From: Hypericum androsaemum
Lineage: Eukaryota > Streptophyta > Magnoliopsida > Malpighiales > Hypericaceae
Direction: 5' to 3'
Assembly (NCBI GenBank): GCA_963995505.1
Contig: OZ023186.1
Span: 13,957,570 to 14,021,569 of the forward strand
Length of the DNA: 64,000 nucleotides
Under the pieces are notes generated by a model. It saw only the letters and a list, made by a program, of their open reading frames with translations, did not search any database and was not told the origin of the DNA. The translations under genes and the position numbers were made by a program. This document shows positions 36,760 through 47,761 of this stretch, in pieces. Numbering within the stretch: the stretch's first letter is position 1; each line of letters starts with the position of its first letter.

Positions 36760-38082
36760 GGGAAAAGTCTATTTTAATACCCTGTACTATCGTCAAAAAT
36801 CACTTTAGTACCTTGTGATAAAAAATCTATCAATCGAGTCAAACCTCACCCAATTTACATCACTTTGGTCCACGGGCAACTGCCCGGAACAGTCCGTTCC
36901 AAACGACACCGTTTTGTATGCTCGCCACGTCAGATTTTCACTGATACATGTGCACTTGAGGTGGCAAGAAGGTAAATATCAAAATAATCACAAATTTACT
37001 TATAATTATTCACAAAAAACCACAATTTTATACCAGAACCAAGTTTCGAACCTCTGACCTTCGAGGTCTGAGTCCTACCGCTGTGCCACCATGAACTTTG
37101 GTTATTATTTCACAATTCTATATATAATACATAAAATGCCTTTATTTCCTCCACTTCGTCTCTCCTTCCCCAACCCCACCTCAACCCCAACTTCTATATA
37201 TATAATACATAAAATGCCCAAGAAACGCACGCCCCTTCCCCCGACTAGCTGCTGCAGACTCGTCGGGACGATGCCGTCTCTCCCAAAAACTCATCTCCAA
37301 CGGATACGCCGGCGAGCAGAGCAGGAGCAGCAGCGGCGATCGGGCGGTTTTTGTCCTAAATCCCAACGCTGCGAGGAGAGAGTCCTCCTGCCATCGAGGA
37401 GGTGAACTCACCGGCGATGGCGTCACTCCCGCCGGTAACAGACTCGCGGTCGGTAGGTAGTCCCCTCCATCTTCGGCCTCGTCTCCCACGATAATACGTC
37501 ATTGCCGTCGACGTCGTCAGCTCGCTGAAACTGTTCTCGAAAGTGATGTCAAATTAATTAGTAAAAGGCCACCGTCGATTTCGTCGCCGTCGAGGAAAGC
37601 GAAGGGCCAGGCGTCGAGGTTGTCCATTTCTTCCTCCACTTCGTCCCTCTCCTTCAAGTATCGCGGCTCCATGTGGGAGTTGGCTTTTTTAGGGTTTTTG
37701 GTTGGTTCATTGCTAAATTAGACTGGGGGAAATGGTTGGTTCATTGTAATTTAAGTTGTTGGCTTGGGGGAATTGGGGGGGGGGGGCGGGGGGGGGGGGG
37801 GGGGGGGACGATGTTTTTTAAATTAATATTATAAATAAATTAGTGATTATTTTGATATTTGCCATCTTGCCACGTCGTGTTTACTAGTAAGCTAGAAAAT
37901 CCGACGTGGCTTGCCACGTCACACACAAAACAGTGTCGTTTGGAACAGACTATTCCGGGCAGCTGCCCGTGGATCAAAATGATGTAAATTGGGTGAGCTT
38001 TGACTCGATTGATGGGTTTTTTACCACAGGGTGCTAAAATAATTTTTGGCGATACCACAGGGTAATAAAATAGACTTTTCTC
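36760..38082. mobile_element. Mutator-like non-autonomous element, long TIRs, 9-bp TSD
   Basis: About 220-bp terminal inverted repeats begin GGGAAAAGTCTATTTTAATA on the left and match, inverted, 37860-38082 on the right. The 9-bp target duplication AAATAATAT is perfect (36751-36759 and 38083-38091). The TIRs share phrases such as CAGCTGCCCGTGGATCAAAA. Between them are GC-rich sequences unlike the AT-rich surroundings, including a minus-strand ORF start at 37672 (MEPRYLKERDEVEEEMDN), which looks like captured host sequence, and a long G tract at 37775-37807. No transposase is present. Confidence 0.88.
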
Positions 38083-38131
38083 AAATAATATTCATCTTCT
38101 CATTGCTTATGCCTCTATATGGGGTCCGAAC

Positions 38132-39695
38132 TGTTAGGAAATTACTCACTTCCCGTGGACCCACACAACGCAACGGACAACACAAGCACGAGCAAGTACA
38201 AAGGAAAGCACAAAAGGAGGGACACAAAAATTTGTTCACCTCGTTCTATCCTCAATGATCTACGTCCGGGGGCGTCCAAGCCAAGAGAGATTCCAGTATA
38301 ACACGTGTTGTTTATCAGAGGTAGTGTACTTGATTAAGATCTTAGTCGAGGCAAGCATTTGACTCTTTCTCCATAAGACGAGATTGTCCCGTATTCAGTA
38401 CATACGGGCTACGTCAATCGTCTCCAAGATACAACGACTAGTTACTTCCAAGATCGTAGAACAACGATTCTCGAAGCTTCGACGAACTGCTGGATACTCG
38501 AAACTTTCTTGAGAGAGAGGAGAGAACTACAATGCTAATGAATGCTTATGCACTTGTTGTTGGGATCAATGCAAATGGGGGGGATGCCTATTTATAGGCT
38601 GCAGAGGAGAGGAGGCATGCATTTCTGAAAGGTTGCCTGGCAACTTTGAAGGGGCTCCAACCTTTCCGAAGAGGCATCTCAGGCCTGCCTGTAGGCCTGA
38701 AGGGGCGCCTGTTGCTCTTTCGCATCACTTCGCCATTCAGTTCTGGCTTTGGTCGTGCCCCGTTAGATTTTCCTGGCTACTACCTTCGTGACCCGTCGGT
38801 TGGATAGTCCTTCGCTCGCACTCCTTCGGCAGGCGGCCTTTTCTCACACCTCTTTAGGTAGCCTGTAGCTTCCCGGAGTTGGGCAAAATTTTTAAGGCTC
38901 CTCCAGCTCCTCGCGACACGTGCGAAGTATGAAATACGCCACAAAGTGCCCATTGCGACTTGCGTCCAATGCGCCATGTGCTCACGTGCTCGTGTGCATG
39001 CTCGTGCTCGTGCTCAGATGGTGCGTAGAGTTAGCTTTCCAGGTGGTCAACTCATTTTCTAGCTAACAAGGAGCATCTCCTTATAAACTAGAAAAAGCTT
39101 GTTGCACTTTCCAATGTGGGATTGCCATTTCCTACTTGGGCTTTCCACTTTGGGCTTTTCCACATTTGGGCCTTATGCTTTAATTAGCATTTACTCCAAC
39201 AATTCTCCACATGAATGATGATTAATGCATGCTGACACTTTTAAGAAAAATTTTGACAAGTTATCATTCCATCGAGATAGGTAGCTTACAGCTTTGAACC
39301 TTCTCTAGTAAGATGTTATCGGATTTACTTGCTGCTCAGTGAATGCGATATCTTGAACTGGTCAGCTTTTTTAATGTAAACTAAGACAATAACATTTACA
39401 CAATGATATCTCTAATATCCTTTGGTTCTCACGTTTTGTTCGTTTCAGCCATGGACTATATCTTGGATTCATAAGTATTTTTCCATCTGAAGCGGCATCA
39501 CTTCACACTTATATAGGTGATCTCCTATCAAGAGTATCCTGTCATACTCCACCTTTATCTGGTATAAGAATCATTAAAAGCGTTGACGCTTAACCTAACC
39601 ACACCTCTGCAGGTTTGTACTTAGGCAGCTTCTGAGAATGGGATGGGTTCCAAGTGATCATCTTAACCATCCATAACTTCGTTCTCTCATTTCCG
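38132..39695 (-). mobile_element. Copia remnant: one LTR plus 3' internal end
   Basis: TGTTAGG at 38132 and CCAACA ending at 39201 delimit a 1,070-bp LTR. On the minus strand it is preceded by TGTGGAGAAT, a Copia-type polypurine tract. The internal sequence to the right (39202 to about 39695) ends abruptly at the truncated MADS copy. No coding domain is left. Confidence 0.68.
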
Positions 39696-39809
39696 CTTCC
39701 TTGGCTCTCTTTTCCGCTTCCGCTCCGCCACCGGCAACGGAGGAAGAATTGCCGGTGGAACGCCCTTATGGTCAAGACCCTCCATAATAACAGAATCAGG
39801 GACAGACAT
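39696..39809 (-). pseudogene. Third, truncated type I MADS copy
   Basis: ATG at 39809 and about 38 codons match the N-terminus of copies 1 and 2 (Pro-rich extension plus KRKREPRK), then the similarity stops at the Copia remnant before the MADS core. The upstream region of the other copies continues intact to about 40330. Since the N-terminal codons and promoter survive, transcription could persist, but no MADS protein can be made. Confidence 0.85.
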
Positions 39810-40330
39810 TACAACTTAAATTTATAGAGAGAAAATTATTTTCGCTCAGAAGGCGTTAATGGAAAAAACTGGAACTGCTCTAAATTGGGTAATGGAACGA
39901 ATAGCAACAAATTGGAATATATACGTAGAATTACTTGAGCTTAGGGTTTTGTTTTCGATATCAATTAAGTGGGAGTTGCATTTATTGTCTCCGATCCTAA
40001 TTGATTTCCTGTTTGGCCTCTAACGGTCAAATTGAGTCAATTAACGTTGACTCAATTAATGCCCATGCGCGTGTATTTTGGGAAATCTTTTGCAGATACA
40101 CGGAGTACAAAATTGGAGTACGGGATTGGGTTCCTTGCGGGGCAATTATTATTTTTAGAAAACGAAAATGTTAATTATCAGATCTTAGGTTATTATTATT
40201 TTGGTTCGTTTACTGAGGTTATTACGAAGACTAGAATATTAAGAAGGAAGCTATTCCTAGAAAAAAAAATATATGAAAGAACGTACATTTTTTACTCTAG
40301 ATGACAGTTCGCGGTTAGTAGTTTAAAAAC
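39810..40330 (-). repeat. Duplicated MADS upstream region
   Basis: It is closely similar to 34679-35350 and 44224-44770, and closer to the latter (shared GTGGGAGTTGCATTTATTG and GATTTCCTGTTTGG). Confidence 0.75.
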
Positions 40331-40432
40331 TCTTGCACCAAATACTTGTCAAAAACTCGAACTTTATAAATTTATGCTGAAATGTTCAAATATTTTGTAG
40401 TGTGTTTACAGACCCGTGATCTGACCGGCTTT

Positions 40433-41685
40433 TTTTATAGACCAACATGAGTTTTTTCTAGTGTGTTTTGTCCTTGTTGATATAGATGGTACAATCAAAT
40501 CACTTAAACCTTTAATAACATATCAAGCATTTTTAAATATATCCGGTGTATTACATTCACACATCATTAAATATGTGACATCCTAGTTGTGCCTTATCGA
40601 TAGGGGTAACCACGATTGTGGAATCTCCGGTTACGGTTCCGGAACCGGAGATTACAAGGTTCCGAAAAGGTGTAACCGTATTCGGAACTTTGAAATAAGG
40701 TATCGGGACAGTTTCGGAAACCTACAGTTACGATTTCGGAACCTCTGGTTACAAAGTTCTAATTTTTAAATATTTTTTGGAGGAAAAAAACAAATTAAAG
40801 ATTGGGATTACAATTAACCTACCAAATTAAGTTGGCTCTCTATCTTTAACTCTAAAGGAATCAAAGCCTACGTTGTTGTCTTTCATTTATGGAGAAAGAA
40901 TACTTATTGAGAGCAATTAATAAATAGAGATTAAGAGAGAATTGAAAATGGATGGTGTAATTTTTGAAGAATGGAAGGGAGTATTTATAGTATTTTAAAT
41001 TTATTAAAAAATACGATTTCAGGACCTCCGATTACGGTTCTGGAACTGAAACCTCTAGTTATGATTTAGAAAAATCACAAACCATAACCGGAACCTTCTC
41101 AGATGCCTCCGACACGGTTTTTAGAACTTTGACCATGATTTCAAATCCGGTTATCGGAAACCCCGATCCACAGGTCAAGTGGAACCATGGCCACCCCTAC
41201 TTATCCATACAATCCAGAATCCCTCGTTTTCATGTGTGGGATCGGTTTGTATATCTCTCTCCACCTAGAATGCTTGCGAGTAGTTGATCATTATCTGTGC
41301 GCTCTCACACCGGCGATCACTCTCCTTCCTCAGGCCTCGAGCGTCAGATGTCCACCAACTTCAACTTGGTTTGTCCATGAACAAACACTATACTAATAGA
41401 GGTCCTGCTCTGATACCGCTTGTAATGCCTTGTGATTCGACTAACTGTCTTCATAAAATAACACGAGTCTTTTCCAGCATATTTTGTCCTCACTCACACG
41501 CACCTTAGAAAACATTCCAATAGGTCACACATCTTAAAATTACTCCAAGGCCCGCTTAGCTTTGGAGTTCCTTCAAGATGTTTGCTAAAAAAGAACGTGC
41601 ACCTTGTTGATATGGATAGTACAATCAAATCACTTAAGACTTTCTTAACATATCAAGCATTTCTTAACATATCTGGGGCGTTACA
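40433..41685 (-). mobile_element. Small LTR element (TRIM-like) split by a MITE
   Basis: The right LTR 41421-41685 is bounded by TGTAATGCC and GGCGTTACA. Beside it, GCTCTGATACC (41407-41417) is an initiator tRNA-Met primer site. A shorter left LTR ending at 40555 (CCGGTGTATTACA) shares the phrases TGTTGATAT and ACAATCAAATCACTTAA and carries an internal deletion. The non-coding interior is only about 270 bp once the inserted MITE is removed. This fits a terminal-repeat retrotransposon in miniature. The left border is approximate. Confidence 0.66.
40601..41199. mobile_element. hAT-type MITE
   Basis: Inverted ends (left TAGGGGTAACCACGATT, right inverted as TAGGGGTGGCCATGGTT) and an 8-bp near-perfect target duplication (CTTATCGA at 40593-40600, CTTATCCA at 41200-41207) indicate a hAT relative. 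The interior repeats phrases like GGTTACGGTTCCGGAACC and can fold extensively. Confidence 0.75.
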
Positions 41686-42077
41686 ATGAGTCCACGTGTA
41701 GGGTATGGATCTTGATTAAATCTTAAGGACCCCACGGGTCTGAGTGTGGATCATTACAACAGAATCTAGGGTAGGGTTTTGGTCTTATCTCTAAATCTGA
41801 AATATGTATTTGGATCATATAGACTCTTACCCTACCTTGCGTATTGTTACTCTTATAATCCTTACCGGAAAAAAAAGGAGGGGAGAGAAGTGAAGAGAGG
41901 AAAGAAAGAGGAGAGAGAGAGAGAAAAAACTGAAATATTTTAAAAATTTTACAATTGTAAAATTATCTAAAGTGATCATATAATAGTGATTTAATCTAGA
42001 TTGGTGACCAAGAAAAGACAAAAAATTAGTGACAATTTACAGCAACAAAAAATGAATGATCACGAGTACTTTTTACC
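41686..42077. other. Intergenic
   Basis: It contains a purine-rich stretch of GAGAGA-type repeats (about 41870-41930). No gene is supported. Confidence 0.5.
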
Positions 42078-42582
42078 ATGGTTATCAAATACGCAGTCTG
42101 ACTGGTGGTCCGACCGGTCGGATTGCGATTCGGTACAAGGAGCGTACCGGAATTGGCCCAAAAATGTCAACCTTACGAACCGCCCAAAATCTGGTCGGAT
42201 CGGGCAGTTCGTCAGAAATTTTGGGTCCGTATTTTTCGGTTGGTAAGGTTGGACCAAAAATCATGATTTTTTTTGAAAAAAACCAAAAAACATGAGTTGG
42301 TCACTTGGTTTGGTCAGAAATTTTGCACAAATAAAAAAGGAAAGAGACCAAAAAAATTAAAATCGAGAAAACTTTATCAATCTCCGTAGTTTCATCATGT
42401 ATTTGATAATTTTTTGAGGTGTATATGTGATTACAATTTACATGTACAATTATACATATATATTATTTAAAAATGGTATTTAAAAAAATTTGGTCTGATC
42501 GGCGGTTCAACCGGTCGAACCGGTCGACCCGAGATTCGTCCCAAACTCCGGGTCGACCTCCGAGTCGTATTTGAAAACACTG
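42078..42582. mobile_element. MITE with 9-bp target duplication
   Basis: The ends carry inverted TTATCAAATACG / CGTATTTGAAAAC, and CTTTTTACC is repeated directly at 42069-42077 and 42583-42591. The interior contains repeated CCGGTCGG-like motifs. Non-coding. Confidence 0.7.
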
Positions 42583-43140
42583 CTTTTTACCTCGTTCCCC
42601 AAATATGATTTGACGGTTATTGATTCCGAAGAATATACTGAGTGATGGACAAACAAAATGACATATCTGTTGTTTGGTCTCTAAGTATTTTTTAATTGGA
42701 AAAAAAATTAACTCAATTGATACGTTTTAAACTACAAAATATCTATATGATATTCTCCGATACTACATAATATTAAAGTGTACTTTTTCAAAAAAAATTA
42801 TTACCAATATTTGAAGTTGCGTAATTAAAAGTAGCTGCGCATATATATACATCAAGTATTAGTTGTGGAAGGAAATATATTATATACATCTCCTCTTCTA
42901 CATATAACAAAATTAAAAAATATTTAAAATTATTTGGCATTCTAAAATCGAGCAACCTGTGCGCAAAATAACAAAAACAAATTATGAAAAAAACTAAAAT
43001 AGTACTTTATACCAAGTACTATAGCTTAGACAATGACCAGTCAAAAGATGAGAAAAATATAAACATCTGAATCATCACAAGGTATTATAGCAAAAGGAAT
43101 GTTACACAAAAAAGGCTATGGCTACTGCTATCCAAATAAT

Positions 43141-44223
43141 CTATCTGCCTTCCATCGTCCAAGGGTAGTCAAGAGATTGCATCTGTTGCGGGGGAATCCA
43201 GAACCCAGTCATTGAAGTAGTAGATTGGCACAAGGGATTATTACCATCGACAAGCAGAACATCATCAAGCCAACCATAGGATTGGTCGCAATTGACCAAG
43301 CAATTATCAGATTGAAAGCAATTGGGAGTCACAACATCATCCACATTACCCACAAATCCATCCATAGGATTATTGCCGTCGACAAGCAGAACATCATCAA
43401 GCCAACCATAGGATTGGTCGCAATTGACCAAGCAATTATCAGATTGAAAGCAATTGGGAGTAATAACATCATCCACATTACCCAGAAATCCATCCATAGG
43501 ATTGTTGCAGTTCTCCAACTCATACGGACACGTCATCATCGTCCCTGCATAATCGGACACGTCAAGACTTGTCTGGTCATCAGCTACTTGCAACCCAATA
43601 TCAAAATTCTCATGGAGATCACCACCTTGATTAAAAAGTTCCTTCCTTTGGCAAGAAACAGCCTTCAATAACATACCACCCTCCATCCTCTCCTTAATTA
43701 ACTTCAACTTAGAATCCAACACGCATAGGGAATCCGCCAATGCATCCGAAGGTAACCCTTCAAACAACCTGCACAACCCACTCGCGACCTCCTCGCAGTT
43801 TCTTTCCGCGTTCTCGCGAACCTTGGCCGCCAACTTCGTCTTAGTCGACTCCAAGAGCCCAATAGCGTCTCCCCCACGCTTCTCGCGATCCTTGGCCTTC
43901 TTGTACCCATTGATCATCGAGACGACTTCGTGTCGGTTCTCGGGCCACGTGTCCACATTGCCGTTGGAGTCGTAACACACCATGCAGACGGGGACGTCGC
44001 ATAGTGTTTGGAGCTCGAAAGCCTTCTTCTTTAAGGTTGGCTTCCGCTTGTTGAAGCTACTGAGCTTAGTAGCCACGTCATTGTCGAGAATCTTCTTAAT
44101 GTAATTAGCCTTCCTTGGCTCTCTTTTTCGCTTCCGCTCCGTCACGGGCAACGGAGGAAGAATTGCCGGTGGAACGCCCTTATGGTCAAGACTCTCCATA
44201 ATAACATAATCAGGGACAGACAT
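43141..44223 (-). CDS. Type I MADS-box transcription factor, copy 2, with internal repeat
   Basis: A single exon of 360 residues from ATG 44223, nearly identical to copy 1 through the basic region, MADS core (SSFNKRKPTLKKKAFELQTL) and the following 130 residues. The C-terminal part differs: a 44-residue unit (NNPMDGFLGNVDDVITPNCF, then QSDNCLVNCDQSYGWLDDVL, then LVDG) occurs twice in tandem, encoded by 132-bp repeats around 43240-43500. Copy 1 has one unit. The frame is kept through the duplication, and upstream and downstream flanks are also shared with copy 1. Nuclear DNA-binding role as for copy 1. Confidence 0.9.
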   Translation of the reverse strand: MSVPDYVIMESLDHKGVPPAILPPLPVTERKRKREPRKANYIKKILDNDVATKLSSFNKRKPTLKKKAFELQTLCDVPVCMVCYDSNGNVDTWPENRHEVVSMINGYKKAKDREKRGGDAIGLLESTKTKLAAKVRENAERNCEEVASGLCRLFEGLPSDALADSLCVLDSKLKLIKERMEGGMLLKAVSCQRKELFNQGGDLHENFDIGLQVADDQTSLDVSDYAGTMMTCPYELENCNNPMDGFLGNVDDVITPNCFQSDNCLVNCDQSYGWLDDVLLVDGNNPMDGFVGNVDDVVTPNCFQSDNCLVNCDQSYGWLDDVLLVDGNNPLCQSTTSMTGFWIPPQQMQSLDYPWTMEGR

Positions 44224-44770
44224 TGCAACTTAGGTTTAGGGAGAAAATTATTTTCGCTCAGAAGGCGTTAATGGAAAAAACTGGAACCGCTCTAAATTGG
44301 GTAATGGAACGAATAGCAACAAATTGGAATATATACGTAGAATTACTTGAGTTTAGGGTTTTGTTCTTTGATATCAATTAAGTGGGAGTTGCATTTATTG
44401 TCTCCGATCCCAATTGATTTCCTGTTTGGCCTCTAACGGTCAAATTGAGTCAATTAACGTTGACTCAATTAATGCCCATGCCCGTCTGAGTGAGCTGGTT
44501 TCATATTTTGGGAAATCTTTAGCAGATACACGGAGTACAAAATTGGAGTACGGGATTGTGTTCCTTGCGGGGCAATTATAATTTTTAGAAAATGAAAATG
44601 TTAATTATCAGGTCTGAGGTTATTATTTTTTTTGGTACGTTTACTGAGGTTATTATGAAGACTAGAATATTAAAAAGGAAGCTATTCCTAAAAAAATAAA
44701 TGAAAGAACGTATACTTTTTACTCTAGATAACAGTTCCTTTTTTTTAGGGAATAGATAACAGTTCTCGGT
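44224..44770 (-). repeat. Duplicated upstream region of MADS copy 2
   Basis: It matches the regions upstream of copy 1 and of the truncated copy. Beyond about 44770 similarity ends near the Mutator-like element. Confidence 0.7.
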
Positions 44771-44916
44771 TAACAATTTCAAAACTTTTGCAAAAAATAT
44801 TTAACACTACATTATAAAAAGGAAAAAGTACAATTTTGTACCTTGTGGTATTACACCTTTTGCGATAGGACCATGTAGTTTAAAACCATCAATCAGGTCC
44901 AAGTTATTTTAATTTT

Positions 44917-45840
44917 GGATAATTACTATCAGGCCCCTGGTGTTTGGTATATTTGCCTCTCATCCTCTATCTTTTCACAATCGATTAAAAAATTCTCATA
45001 ATTTGGTTTTATTATACTATTAGGCCCCTCGCTGACGTCAGCCAATTTTTTTCATTTTTTTATCATAGAAATGACAAAAATACCCATGAAAAAAACTAGA
45101 AATCAGAAATCAAAGATTGGAGATTTCGCCCTCAAATCTTAATTCAACAATCTGAGAGCCCCAATTCATTAATGACGATGGCTGGCGACTTCCCGAAGGA
45201 CGACGAAGGCTACACATATCTGCACCGGGGTCTGCTCGACTCATCTCAGTTCCTGATTCCATCCCTGATTCAACGAGACAAAAAGATTTTGAACAACCCT
45301 GATGCAATCTCATCGAAGGAGAACGCTTGAAGATGGAGCCGTGTCGTTCTACGGAGTGAACAAGCCAGGGACTTGAACAATGCACTGGTCTCTGTTCGTT
45401 TTCTAGCTCACCCACTCAGTCCCTCGACAACGGAGGAAGTTGACTGGATCCCGACACAGAACCATCTAGCACGGGAAGGTGGCAACAGTATCTAGGTTTA
45501 GCGAAAAGAGAAACACGAAGTTCCCATGGAGGTTCAACTGTTTGTTTGTTTCGGTGGTTTTGTTTTCTGGAAAAAGTTGACCAGAAGAAGATCGGACGGC
45601 GACCATCGGTCATCCCGGGGATAAAGTCTTGGCCGGGATGAAGAAGTTTGATTTTTTTATTTTTTTCAAGGGTATTTTTGTCATTTCTATGACAAAAATA
45701 CGAAAAAATATCTGGTGACGTCAGCAAAGGGCCTAATAGTATAATAAAACTAAATTATGGGGAGTTTTTAATCGATTGTCAAAAGACAGGAGGGTGAGAG
45801 GCGAATATGCCAAACACCAGGGGCCTGAGAGTAATTATCC
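44917..45840. mobile_element. Inner Mutator-like element nested in the outer one
   Basis: Inverted ends of about 130 bp begin GGATAATTACTATCAGGCCC and reappear inverted at 45710-45840 (CAGGGGCCTGAGAGTAATTA). It inserted at the inner edge of the outer element's left TIR, flanked by TTTTAATTT on both sides. The interior has GC-richer, coding-like sequence (for example + strand 45174 on: MTMAGDFPKDDEGYTYLHRG) that I could not assign. Confidence 0.8.
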
Positions 45841-46279
45841 TTTTTAATTTTTATCAGGATACGGTTTTGCTGAGGTTCGGGCAACTTCTTAACCTAGCTG
45901 GATTGACACGTCATACGAAAATGCTCAGTGTCTTGCCAAGTAGACTTTTGGAAAAGTATCAAAGTAGTCCCTATTTTATAAATATTTTTTTAGAATTATC
46001 AAAATTACCAAGTACACTTCATCCCGAACCTCACCCAGAACCTCACCAAACCAAACCAGCCCTTCCAAGAATCAAACCAGAGGAATTGCTTCCAACTCCA
46101 AAAAAGCCAAAACAACCGATTTCCTCCAAAAAGCCATAAAACTTGTAGTGCATTTGACCGAAAACACACAGAAACCCAATTCCAGAAGAGGAAAACTCAA
46201 CCTCTCGATCCCAATCCCAGTTCCGGTCCCCGTAACCCAATTCCTGAACCTCCTGATTCCAATCGAAGAAAACTCAACA

Positions 46280-46431
46280 TCCTCCCGCCTCGCCCGCTCG
46301 ATCTGCTCCCTCTGCAACTCTGTTGGGTCCTTCACCGTCGTGTCGACGAAGCGGGAGACCATCGACGGCTTGCACTCGCCCAGCCACAAGAGGGTCCTCT
46401 CCAGGGAACTCATCCACGGCGGGGACATCAA
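46280..46431 (-). pseudogene. DOG1-domain gene fragment inside Mutator-like element
   Basis: The minus-strand reading has SSLERTLLWLGECKPSMVSR followed by TELQREQIERARRE, matching the conserved W/ER-LW-GG-KPS and following helix of DOG1-domain proteins (seed dormancy and TGA-factor relatives, INP1). Sequence outside this piece does not continue the domain convincingly. It probably represents host DNA captured by the transposon. Confidence 0.6.
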
Positions 46432-46980
46432 CCAAACTCTATCCCATGAGCCCTATAAGACCAACCTCATATTCCTTCTCTCTTCTTCTCCACCGGGCCG
46501 CTGCCGCTTCGGATCTAGGCCTGGGCACAGGCTCCTCGGCCCGATCGTCCTCGTCAGAGGAGGAGGATGACGTGGCAGAGAAGTAGGTGGACTCCGTCTG
46601 GAACATGGTCGGGTATCTGGTGTCGGCGCCGGACTTGGTTTTCCTGGTGATAGATCTTCTTTTTGAGGATTTTTAATTGGAAGTTTATGAGGAAGAAGAA
46701 AGGAAGAGGGAGAAACAAGTCAACTGCCCACTCAGCTTTTGGTTTTCAAGAAGAAAAGGAGGGTTTTTGAGCAAATAAAAAATTGGGGACTAATTAGTTA
46801 ATTAATCGAGATGATTCATCCATTAACTCACCCATCCACTTTGCCACATCATAATAAAAAAGCATCGTGATGGTAAAAATTAAAATAATTTAAATTTGAT
46901 TGATAGTTTTTAAACTATATGTTCCTATCGCAAAAAGTGTAATATCACATGGTACAAAATTGTATTTTTCCTTTTAAAAA

Positions 46981-47752
46981 ATACGAACTTCCTAAATTTA
47001 TAAATTTATGGCATGTCTCTCAGTAGGTCGAAATCAGATTTTTAGGAGGAACGGATCAGGCAATCAATTGGTTTGGAAGGAGAAACACGTAAATGTGGAA
47101 ATTTTTAATATGGTCTCAACATATCTAATTTGGCATGTTTCACGTTAGGATTCAATTTTTTAAGTTCTATTAAAAAAAAGTTAAAATATATCAAATATGC
47201 TGTCCGATATGTCTGACTATGTTAAATTTACTCAAATTTCATTAGGTATAAGCACCAGACGTGTTTTTCACGTCCGTTGATGGTTGTTTTCAATGTCCTA
47301 GCTTGGGCCAATATATATTTTCCAAAGTGGATTTAGGGGTTATTGGACTTTCATTTGAGGTTGGTGTTATTGTAGAATTATTCTAAAATGGCATTCTATA
47401 AATTTTTAATCTTTTTAAATTGATAAAAAATCTGGTGCTGTCGTAATAACTAATATTTTTAGAAAATTTTAGTATTAAATTTTGGTTACAATTTTTGCAT
47501 GAACTAATTTTCTTTATGAATACATCTATATTTACATCATTTTTCACCTTCCGAATGGTCTTCAAATAGATATTATAATTTTTCGTCTTGTTGTAACAAT
47601 AATAGATTGTCAAAAATTTTGTTAATTTGAATATAGACAAAAAATAACTACATTGTATCGATAATTTTGTTGATTTGAATATCAACAACGTTAATTTTTT
47701 GGTTTACATGTATTTAGTGCTCAAAATTCTTTTTTAATTATTTCAAAGCTAA
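46981..47752. other. Intergenic, AT-rich
   Basis: No supported ORF, RNA or transposon end. Confidence 0.5.
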
Positions 47753-47761
47753 AATATATAA

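Larger units (their letters stand above)
44821..46971. mobile_element. Outer Mutator-like element with captured gene fragment
   Basis: About 95-bp inverted ends start GGAAAAAGTACAATTTTGTA on the left; the right end (46880-46971) is its complement, including GCAAAAAGTGTAATATCACA. Flanking 9-mers TTATAAAAA (44812-44820) and TTTTAAAAA (46972-46980) differ at one base and fit a 9-bp target duplication. A second element sits just inside its left end, and a DOG1-like fragment lies near its right side. No transposase is present. Confidence 0.8.

Noticed and set aside
45110..45727. Two minus-strand ORFs of about 100 codons in the inner Mutator-like element
   Set aside because: No recognisable domain; they run through probable captured DNA in an uncertain frame.
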